From: JADHUC01 sp964617665
GTDB taxonomy: Bacteria > Planctomycetota > Planctomycetia > Pirellulales > Pirellulaceae
Reading direction: 5' to 3'
DNA length: 13,058 nucleotides
NCBI GenBank assembly: GCA_964617665.1
Contig: CAZUAH010000390.1
Span: 1 to 13,058, forward strand
Shown here: in pieces, positions 1 to 6,510 of the stretch
Layout: each line of letters begins with the position of its first letter
How positions within the stretch are numbered: position 1 is the first letter of the stretch
The notes under the pieces: model-generated
The model's database searches: none
What the model was told of the DNA's origin: nothing
What the model saw: only the letters and a program-made list of their open reading frames with translations
Made by a program: the position numbers and the translations under genes

Positions 1-775
1 GCTTGACCGGATCGTGCGGCTCGGCGTCGCCGAACAGCGGGCTTTCGTGATACAGATTCTGCCGCATGTTCTCCCAGATCAGATACACCTTCTCCTGATC
101 TGTCTTCGCGCCTCGCGTGAATTCCTCCAGCAGACTGTCGAAGGTATACCAGTTGCCTCGGTCGTTGATGACCAGTCGCGGATTCACAACCGACACATCG
201 CCAACGTTCTCGATCGTTAGCGCGACGTTGTTCTGAAAGGCAATGTAACAGTTGCTGCTGGCAAGCGTCCTGGTGTTCTCCATGTCCAGTGTGCCGCCCA
301 TCTCGATCGCGTATTCATGACGGTCGGATGTGATCAGTTCTACGTGTTCCTTTGGCGTCGCGGGAAACCTGTCGAGACCGCCTAGAGTGCTCCTGGTGTT
401 GCGCGAGGCAACTTCGTACTTGCGCCCGTTGGTGCGGGGATCTGAGTTGTCCGATGACGAGAAGTACAACGTTTCACGTGTCCAGTGTGAATACCGACCG
501 CCGCCTTTCTCTCGAATGTCCGCATGAATGGAACGAGGCGGACCAAGCAGCTTGCCATCCTCGAAGAGTACAATCATTGACTTGTTGCCCGTGAACTTGT
601 CGCCCTCCTCGCCGAAATCCATCGACGCGATGTAGCAGCTGTCGTTTTCCGGCTGTATGCATTCGGCGGGCACCAAGTATCGTTCGGCCACAGAGGCATG
701 TAAGAAGGTTGACAAGCCTGTCAGCAGGAGGATTGCTGGTAGCGAACTCCAACGGTATTGAATCATCGACATCAT
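1..775 (-). CDS. Secreted protein with transglutaminase-type region, partial (C-terminus beyond the left edge)
   Basis: The frame is open from an ATG at 775 to the window edge without a stop, giving 258 visible residues. GGAG at 785-788 lies 9 bases before the ATG; a second ATG follows at once. Residues 1-30 look like a Sec signal peptide (hydrophobic run PAILLLTGL, then ASVA before ERY), so the product is probably exported. Residues 80-119 hold a conserved-looking block containing RYSHW and FSSSDNSDPRTNGR. Residues 206-258 (RGNWYTFDSLL, then KTDQEKVYLIWENMR, then HDPVK) resemble the segment that leads into the catalytic Cys of transglutaminase-like proteins in planctomycetes; the catalytic residues would lie beyond the edge. 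It is the last of four co-oriented genes, 204 bases after the sulfatase maturase. That it is a real secreted gene is fairly sure. The family is from memory of similar proteins and is moderately sure; the substrate is unknown. Confidence 0.75.
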   Translation of the reverse strand, partial: MMSMIQYRWSSLPAILLLTGLSTFLHASVAERYLVPAECIQPENDSCYIASMDFGEEGDKFTGNKSMIVLFEDGKLLGPPRSIHADIREKGGGRYSHWTRETLYFSSSDNSDPRTNGRKYEVASRNTRSTLGGLDRFPATPKEHVELITSDRHEYAIEMGGTLDMENTRTLASSNCYIAFQNNVALTIENVGDVSVVNPRLVINDRGNWYTFDSLLEEFTRGAKTDQEKVYLIWENMRQNLYHESPLFGDAEPHDPVK

Positions 776-912
776 GACGTTGTTCTCCGTCCGCAAGACT
801 TGGCCGAGGAGGCGCTGGTAAGTATGGGAAATGCTCCAGGCCGTACGACACCATTGTACGCGATATTGTTGAGGAATTGGGCAAACAAGGGCAGCTTGCC
901 TTCGATTTCGGA

Positions 913-940
913 CCGCCGAGGGCCTACACGGCCCGTGCGG
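913..940 (-). other. Imperfect GC-rich hairpin between maturase and transglutaminase-type genes
   Basis: An outer stem CCGC/GCGG (913-916 with 937-940) and an inner stem GGGCC/GGCCC (920-924 with 930-934) enclose a 5-base loop. It starts 39 bases past the stop of the gene at 980-2332 in that gene's direction. No T-run follows on the minus strand, so it is not a classic intrinsic terminator; it could slow polymerase or protect the 3' end. The same 204-base gap holds TACAAT (minus strand, 853-858), a -10-like hexamer 77 bases before the next start, but I found no convincing -35. Confidence 0.2.
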
Positions 941-979
941 CGTACGCTACTGCGTGCACCACGTCTTGGATCCCGCTCC

Positions 980-2332
980 CTACCGTCGCACGCAGCACCT
1001 CTTGTACTTCTTGCCGGAGCCGCACGGGCATGGATCGTTGCGGGCGGGAGGTCCGCTGGTCGAGCGCGATGCCGTCGGCGTCTTCTTCTTTTTCGCACGT
1101 CGCTCAGCATTCAATCGGTTCATTACGTTGGCGGCGGGACGGTTCTGCTTGAGTTCGTCGGCGATCATCCGCATGTACGGACCGATGTGGCGGAAGAATT
1201 TGCGATAGCCCGCGCACAGATAGCTCAAGCCCGTTTCGCCGTCGGGCGTCTCGACAAAACGGTTCTTGGGACATTCGCCGTTGCAGACGAAACGGACATC
1301 GCATTGGCGGCAGTACTCGGGGAGTGCGTATTCCTTGTCCTCGCTGAAACTGGCCTGTTGGGCCGAGTTCGCCAATTCGACGATCGGTCGATCGTGGATA
1401 TTGCCCAGCCTGTAATCGGACTCGACGAAGTGATCGCAACTGTACAAATCGCCGTTGTGCTCCATCACGATCGCCCGGCCACACTGGCGACGAAAGAGAC
1501 ATAGCGCCGGTTCCAAGCCGAGCCAAGCACGAACGGCCTCTTCGACGATCTGGACGTATACGCGCCCCACGTCGCGATGAATCCATTCGTCGAACACCTC
1601 GATCAGAAAATTGCCGAATTGCTCCGGCCGTACGCTGCGCGAACTGACAAGGTGTTCATTGCCAGCGTTGGATTGGCCTTCAGGTGAGAGTACTTCGGCA
1701 TGGGCACCCACACCGCGTTCTTCGACGATCGGAATGAACTGAAAGAAGCGTGCGCCGTTGTCGCGCAGGTATGTGTACACACGCCGGCCGTGGTCCCCGT
1801 TGTGACGGTTGACGACAACCAGCAAGTTGTACTCGACGCCGTGTTTCTCCAGCAGCTTCAAGCCGCGAAGCACCGCTGGAAATGTTGGCTGGCCTTGCTT
1901 GTCGCGCCGGTAGCGGTCGTGCAGTTCGGCGGGGCCGTCGATGGACAGCCCGACCAGAAAGCCATTCTTGCGGAGAAACTCGCACCAACGGTCATCCAGC
2001 AACACGCCGTTGGTTTGCATGGTGTTCCGGATTCGCTTGTTGGCCCGGACTTGTTTCCTTTGCAGCTCAATGGCACGTTCGTAGAATTCCACGCCCATCA
2101 ACGTCGGCTCGCCACCTTGCCAGCCGAACGTGATTTCGTCGACCGCTTCGGGTTGGGCTTCGACGTATTGCTGAATGTAGGCTGCCAGCGTTTCATCCGA
2201 CATGCGCCATCGTTCGCCGCTGTCGTACAACTGGTCCTTGTGCAAATAGAAGCAGTATTCGCAATCCAGATTGCAGATCGGACCGATCGGCTTGGTCAGG
2301 ACGTGTAAGCCTTGTGAGGCGAAATCGGTCAT
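980..2332 (-). CDS. Anaerobic-type sulfatase maturase (radical SAM/SPASM) with C-terminal SEC-C motif
   Basis: This 450-residue protein is a radical-SAM enzyme that converts an active-site Cys or Ser of a sulfatase to formylglycine in the cytoplasm. The SAM-cluster motif CNLDCEYCFY spans residues 20-29 (Cys20, 24, 27), and WQGGEP (71-76) follows. The SPASM region carries eight Cys (278, 284, 299, 341, 344, 350, 354, 373). Their spacing closely follows the two auxiliary 4Fe-4S clusters of the Clostridium perfringens enzyme, and Asp300 directly after Cys299 matches its catalytic Asp277. A Lys/Arg-rich, Ser/Pro-rich linker (about 410-430) leads to a SEC-C zinc motif at 431-447 (RNDPCPCGSGKKYKRCC). 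The ATG at 2332 is preceded by GGGGA about 6 bases upstream. The gene begins 26 bases after the HExxH gene, so the two are probably cotranscribed. No sulfatase is visible. A related peptide-modifying SPASM enzyme is the alternative, but the matched Cys and Asp pattern favours the maturase. Confidence 0.92.
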   Translation of the reverse strand: MTDFASQGLHVLTKPIGPICNLDCEYCFYLHKDQLYDSGERWRMSDETLAAYIQQYVEAQPEAVDEITFGWQGGEPTLMGVEFYERAIELQRKQVRANKRIRNTMQTNGVLLDDRWCEFLRKNGFLVGLSIDGPAELHDRYRRDKQGQPTFPAVLRGLKLLEKHGVEYNLLVVVNRHNGDHGRRVYTYLRDNGARFFQFIPIVEERGVGAHAEVLSPEGQSNAGNEHLVSSRSVRPEQFGNFLIEVFDEWIHRDVGRVYVQIVEEAVRAWLGLEPALCLFRRQCGRAIVMEHNGDLYSCDHFVESDYRLGNIHDRPIVELANSAQQASFSEDKEYALPEYCRQCDVRFVCNGECPKNRFVETPDGETGLSYLCAGYRKFFRHIGPYMRMIADELKQNRPAANVMNRLNAERRAKKKKTPTASRSTSGPPARNDPCPCGSGKKYKRCCVRR

Positions 2333-2358
2333 CGAGTTCCCCGTCGGGCGGTCGTCAC

Positions 2359-4215
2359 TTACGACGAAGGCGTGCGGCGAAAGTAGACCGTGATAGTGCC
2401 GTCGTTGTCGGCGATGCTGTTCCAGGCGTCTTGGCAGCGGAGGTACAGATCACCGTCATGCGGTGCGACAAACGTGCCTTTGGCACCCAGGTCCATAGGT
2501 TCGCCGAGCTGAAAGTCCTTCATGATGACGCCGGCCAACCGCCCGGTACCGTTGGCATGTCCGTTGGCGTCGACTTCGTCTCCGTTTGCCGAGACCTTCC
2601 ACGTGCCTTGCGCCACATAGTCATACGATTGGCTGGCTTGGAGCTTCACACTGCTGGCCTGCCAGCCGTACTTGGCCGTAGGTTTTGCGGTGGAATATCG
2701 CGTCCCCAGCACAAACTGGAACTTGCGGTTCCACTGCCAAGCACACAGGTCCGCACGGTATCCGTTGTCCAGGTGTTTGACGAATTGATCGTACTCGAAG
2801 GAAATCTCGCGGGCGACCGGGCCGTAAACGCTTTCGAACGATGCGCCCGGCTGTTCGGTCATCATTCCGATGCCCAAGGCTTTCAGTCTGCCTGAGTAGT
2901 TCGGGTTATTGGCCAGCAGGTGGCAGAGCGCCCAACGCCACGCGTAAGCTCTCCAGGAATCGCCGGTGATTTGGCCTGCTGCAACAATATCCAGCATGCT
3001 CTTCGGTGGTGCCTTCTTCAGATAGTCGATCACCACCGGATCGACCTCGACGGCCAATTGGTTCTTCTTCCAGTACTGTCCCATCTCCGCCATACCTTCC
3101 GAGTACCATGTAGGCCCCGTGCTGCCGAATGTCTGGGCGCAATAGGCATGAATGGCTTCATGCTGGACCACACCGTGTTTGTCACACGAGTAGACGACAG
3201 AACGCGTCAGACGTCCCAACGAGACGGAGAGGGTTACTCCCGCGGGTTCAGAGATTTTCGCGATGGCCTCCGGCGGAAGCGTGCCTTGCGGCCAATTTCC
3301 GAGATCGCGGACAACGTAACACTCGATGATCCTTGCCGGCAGGCGACCGTAATACTGAGAAACCAGCGCAATCATCGTTTCCAGCTTGTCCAGCAGGATC
3401 TTGGCGTTTCGGTCTGATATGTCCGTGTGCAGCATGAAGTGTGCGGAGCGCAAATCGCGTGGTTTGCCGGGCTCGTCGGACAGGTGGCGGTACTTGTTGT
3501 CTTTCGCTTTGGGTGCCCCGGTCTGCGCGGTTCTTGGGGCCAGTTCGACGGAAAGCTCTCTGATGACCGTGTCGCCGGTAGAAAACCGAGCGGCAAGCAG
3601 ACGTACGACTTTGTCACCGGGCTTGACACGATCGAGATCCTTGCTCTGCAGCTTGATGCTGACATCCTCGGCCAGAGCAAACGACAGACGCGGGCTGCGC
3701 ACGTATTCGTTCTTCGGGGTGGTTACGATCAGGCGGTTGTTGCGCAGCGAATAGGCTTCGCTCGTGATGGTGCAGGTCCCATGGCCGCCGGCTTCGGTCG
3801 GCTGGCTTTTCACCTCGACACCCAGCGAATATGCCCCTTCGTCAAAGACCAGGATTTCTTCAACCGAGCCCTCGGTGCGACCGAGCCTGTTCAAGCGACC
3901 GGAAAAACGGACCAGTGTACCTCGGGTCAGCGCCTCGGTCGTAAACGTGCCCGATACGTCGACCGTGGCTGGGAACTTGATCACTGCCGCTGCACCAGCC
4001 AGCGATACACCGTCTTCTCCTTTTCCCTGGATCTTGAATTCGGTGTCCTTGCCAGCGGAATCTGTGACCACAATCACTCCGGGCGAGACAGATTTGATCT
4101 CGCCGCTCGTATTCATGTTCCCCAGCAAAGTGATGGTTTGCTGGCTATGTACTGTGGTCGCGAAGGCCAATAGTAAGATGGCTGACGTAAGAGCAGAGAG
4201 CGACAAGGACTTCAC
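2359..4215 (-). CDS. Secreted HExxH putative metallopeptidase with LecA-like C-terminal domain
   Basis: This 618-residue protein starts at GTG (4215). Residues 1-24 form a signal peptide (LTSAILLLAFATTVHS before QQT), so it is exported. Residues about 30-225 are rich in short beta-type segments (GEIKSVSPGVIVVTD is typical), with no known function. A central domain at about 255-485 contains HEAIH (352-356), followed by WYSEGMAEMGQYW (370-382). This gives the His, His and Glu of a gluzincin-like zinc site as in the peptidase MA-like group; the catalytic Glu would be Glu353. Residues about 520-614 (GTWKVSANG, DANGHANG, APHDGDLYLR, NDGTITVYF) resemble the calcium-dependent galactose-binding fold of LecA/PA-IL seen at the C-terminus of some planctomycete secreted proteins. 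It lies 54 bases after the J-like gene and 26 before the maturase. The zinc motif is clear. Peptidase activity is inferred, the substrate is unknown, and the lectin-like call is a resemblance only. Confidence 0.8.
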   Translation of the reverse strand: MKSLSLSALTSAILLLAFATTVHSQQTITLLGNMNTSGEIKSVSPGVIVVTDSAGKDTEFKIQGKGEDGVSLAGAAAVIKFPATVDVSGTFTTEALTRGTLVRFSGRLNRLGRTEGSVEEILVFDEGAYSLGVEVKSQPTEAGGHGTCTITSEAYSLRNNRLIVTTPKNEYVRSPRLSFALAEDVSIKLQSKDLDRVKPGDKVVRLLAARFSTGDTVIRELSVELAPRTAQTGAPKAKDNKYRHLSDEPGKPRDLRSAHFMLHTDISDRNAKILLDKLETMIALVSQYYGRLPARIIECYVVRDLGNWPQGTLPPEAIAKISEPAGVTLSVSLGRLTRSVVYSCDKHGVVQHEAIHAYCAQTFGSTGPTWYSEGMAEMGQYWKKNQLAVEVDPVVIDYLKKAPPKSMLDIVAAGQITGDSWRAYAWRWALCHLLANNPNYSGRLKALGIGMMTEQPGASFESVYGPVAREISFEYDQFVKHLDNGYRADLCAWQWNRKFQFVLGTRYSTAKPTAKYGWQASSVKLQASQSYDYVAQGTWKVSANGDEVDANGHANGTGRLAGVIMKDFQLGEPMDLGAKGTFVAPHDGDLYLRCQDAWNSIADNDGTITVYFRRTPSS

Positions 4216-4221
4216 AAGGAG

Positions 4222-4230
4222 CGCCTTTCC
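4222..4230 (-). promoter_or_regulatory. Ribosome binding site supporting a GTG start
   Basis: On the minus strand GGAAAGG lies about 8 bases before the GTG at 4215-4213. Translation from there begins at once with MKSLSLS and a complete signal peptide, so the GTG start is better supported than any internal ATG, which would remove the hydrophobic segment. Confidence 0.55.
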
Positions 4231-4269
4231 GGCCCGTCAGGCCCCACACAGGATTGCAGCATCGCCGCG

Positions 4270-6321
4270 TTACGGAGCGAGATCCTTTTCCAACTCGTCA
4301 TATTTGTCGTCGATCACCTTTGCCAGGTCACCAACATCGACGCCACTTTTGGAAGCCTCCTGGAACCACTCACGCGCTTTTGCCAGACGATCGTCCCCTG
4401 CGTCCTTCAGGGATGCCAAATAGGCGGCCTTCGCAACCAAGCACACTGGGTCGTTCTGGTCGAGCCATCTGTCGGCGATGGCGACGGCCAGCCCCGGCGA
4501 TAGGTTGTTGATCGGATAGCTTCGATTCCGACCGTCGATTCTCAGAGTGATCTGATCGGCGGTCACACCCACAACACCAGCCGCAGCGTTCGCACCCGCC
4601 GTGATTTCGTCGCCGGCTTCGAGGTTCTTGATGGCCTCCATCAATGCCGAACGGAAGTTGCTGGCGTATTCCGTTAGCAGGCGCAATCGTTCGCATTTGG
4701 CCTGATGTTCCGGCAACTTGGGCAACGACTCCACTTTTCGTAGTTCCGCCAAGGCACCGTCGAAATCGGAACCCTCCAGCTTTGCGCGAGCCGACTTCAA
4801 TGCGGTTGCCAACGTGGCAACCTCCTTAGGTTTGGGCTGCCCTGTCGGCGGTGGCGTCGTCTTCGGTTGCGGGTCGATTACGGAAGGCTGATCCGTTTTC
4901 GGTGTGGGCGAGGGTGCGGTTGGGTTGGGCACAGGTTCCGACACGGGCGGTTTCGATTCGTTTTCTGGATTCGGCTCGCCCGGAGTGGAAGTCGAATCAG
5001 GCGGAGTGTCAATGACCGGAGTGCCCGGCAATTCGCTGGTTTCGCCGGGCGTCTCGGTCCCCGGCTCCATCGGAGAGGTCGCGGGCTCCGTGGGCTGCTT
5101 CCCTTCGGGCTCTGGCTTTCTCTGCGTCTCGGTTACATGTCTCGGCGGGGGCGTCCTATGTCGTGGCGATTTGGCTGGTCTCCGCGACGGCCGAGGAGTC
5201 GTGATGGGTCTACTCGTAGCCGGACGACTGCTAGACGAGCGTTTTCGATCTGCACTGTTCTCGTCGTCGTCGCCTCCTCCACCAATGACTGCCAACAGAA
5301 CAATGGCGAGCACTAGAATGGCACCGCCAAGCCCTGCGGCCACCAGTGGTACCGTCTTCGAGCGATCGGTCCGTTTTCGCACCATGCTGGAAGCGGTGCG
5401 CTCGCTGCCGGTGTTCACACCGGGGCCAGCCGAGGCGGCTGCGGTAGTCGTTGCGGTCGAACTGGCACCGAGAGGGACGCCTGTCGGCAGGTTCGTAGCG
5501 GCGGGACTGGTCGCCGACGCAGCACCGTACTGGCCTGTAGTAGGCGCTGGTCCTGTCGGCATGGCCGTACCCGGCACCGGCGCTACGCCACCCGCCACAT
5601 AGCCTGCCGTATGCGGGGCCATCCCCGCAGCAGGCGTTTGAGGCGAGGCCGTCGGGTACGCTTGCGGGGTCGCCGTCGGTGCGCCGGTGACAGGCTCAGC
5701 ACCCGGCGTTGGCATCATGGGAGCGCCCGGAGTCTGTTGTGTAGGATAGGGAGTGCCTGGAGCCACGGGCGCCGGATAGCCGGGCATCCCGCCGGTAGGC
5801 ATCGCCGGCGTTTGGGGCTGCTGCGGGGCTGCTGCGGGGCTTGTCGGCTGAGGTGCTGTTGGAAAAGGTGTTGCTGCTGGACCTGCGGGCATCGGAGCCG
5901 CGGTTGGCTGAACTGGCGCAGCCGCTGGAGCGGACATCGGTGCGCCGGTGGGATACGCGTTCGGTTGTGCGGCGGATGGCATGGGAGTAGCTGTCTTGTC
6001 GCGCGGGACGGGGCGAAGGTATCCGCCTTGAGCACCTGGCTGGATAGCCGCTAACTGCCGGTCGTATTGGGCACGTCTGCTCGGGTCCGAAAGGCAGTTC
6101 TTGGCGGACGCGATTTCGTCAAGCACTTTCGCCCACTCGGCAGCGCGAGGACCCGGTCGAATGCTTCGCACTCTCGCAGCAGCTCGATCTGCCGCTGCCG
6201 CGATCTGCATCATATTCCCTTCGCCCTGGTCGACGCCCAAGAGTTGGTAATAGTTCGGCTGTTTCAGTTGACTATCCACCCCGAGCCATTCGTGGTATGG
6301 ATTGAAGTCATCAGTGACCAT
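4270..6321 (-). CDS. J-like-domain protein with Pro-rich linkers and one membrane span
   Basis: From the ATG at 6321 the protein has 683 residues. Residues 7-92 (NPYHEWLG, NYYQLLGVD, then CLSDPSRRAQYDRQL) form the degenerate J-like domain common in planctomycetes; I see no HPD motif, so stimulation of an Hsp70 is doubtful. Residues about 95-310 are almost wholly Pro/Ala/Thr/Gly. A single membrane span lies at about 324-347 (VPLVAAGLGGAILVLAIVLLAVI), with a basic flank before it (RKRTDRSK) and an acidic one after (DDDE). By the positive-inside rule the J-like end is cytoplasmic. A second Pro/Ser/Thr-rich linker (350-500) reaches a helical C-terminal domain (about 500-683) with a small beta segment (QITLRIDGRNRSYPINNL), which would be outside the cytoplasm. 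It is the first gene of the minus-strand group. A TTG at 6354 would add 11 residues. The ATG is preferred because it starts just before the conserved block and has a G-rich GGGGCGAG upstream. The role is unknown; a membrane scaffold is a guess. Confidence 0.82.
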   Translation of the reverse strand: MVTDDFNPYHEWLGVDSQLKQPNYYQLLGVDQGEGNMMQIAAAADRAAARVRSIRPGPRAAEWAKVLDEIASAKNCLSDPSRRAQYDRQLAAIQPGAQGGYLRPVPRDKTATPMPSAAQPNAYPTGAPMSAPAAAPVQPTAAPMPAGPAATPFPTAPQPTSPAAAPQQPQTPAMPTGGMPGYPAPVAPGTPYPTQQTPGAPMMPTPGAEPVTGAPTATPQAYPTASPQTPAAGMAPHTAGYVAGGVAPVPGTAMPTGPAPTTGQYGAASATSPAATNLPTGVPLGASSTATTTAAASAGPGVNTGSERTASSMVRKRTDRSKTVPLVAAGLGGAILVLAIVLLAVIGGGGDDDENSADRKRSSSSRPATSRPITTPRPSRRPAKSPRHRTPPPRHVTETQRKPEPEGKQPTEPATSPMEPGTETPGETSELPGTPVIDTPPDSTSTPGEPNPENESKPPVSEPVPNPTAPSPTPKTDQPSVIDPQPKTTPPPTGQPKPKEVATLATALKSARAKLEGSDFDGALAELRKVESLPKLPEHQAKCERLRLLTEYASNFRSALMEAIKNLEAGDEITAGANAAAGVVGVTADQITLRIDGRNRSYPINNLSPGLAVAIADRWLDQNDPVCLVAKAAYLASLKDAGDDRLAKAREWFQEASKSGVDVGDLAKVIDDKYDELEKDLAP

Positions 6322-6510
6322 ATTTCTCGCCCCGGTTTCCGACCATCGTCCCAATTACCTAATTCTAGGACACACTGTTATACCGACCATGCGGGTCTGG
6401 CATAATCAGTGTCTATTCGTTGTTACCCACGAGAATTCTTCACGTGGCCGTTATACTCCTGGCATGTTTGCTTGAGATAGGCCATAGAACCCCTCTGTTC
6501 AGGTGGGACG
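6322..6510. promoter_or_regulatory. Divergent intergenic region with candidate promoters
   Basis: This 189-base gap separates the start of the minus-strand gene group from the start of the plus-strand GH42-like gene, so promoters for both must lie here or inside the flanking genes. It is visibly richer in A and T than the genes beside it. Candidate -10 hexamers are TATAAC on the minus strand (6377-6382, 55 bases before the ATG at 6321) and TATACT on the plus strand (6452-6457, 53 bases before the ATG at 6511). Neither has a good TTGACA-like partner at 16-18 bases, so both are tentative. AGGTGGG about 4 bases before the ATG at 6511 is a fair ribosome binding site. I see no operator palindrome. 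Confidence 0.35.

Noticed and set aside
758..1504. Plus-strand open frame crossing the maturase 3' end
   Set aside because: Antisense to the SPASM and SEC-C coding region, low-complexity Arg-rich, and it would run over two real genes.
3427..4173. Plus-strand open frame opposite the HExxH gene
   Set aside because: Antisense to a protein with signal peptide and zinc motif; no motif of its own.
4904..5602. Plus-strand Gly/Val-rich open frame
   Set aside because: Shadow of the Pro/Thr-rich linker of the J-like protein; the composition follows from the opposite strand.
6322..6354. TTG start that would lengthen the J-like protein by 11 residues
   Set aside because: The added residues lack similarity to the family start, TTG is rare, and the ATG at 6321 sits just before the conserved block.
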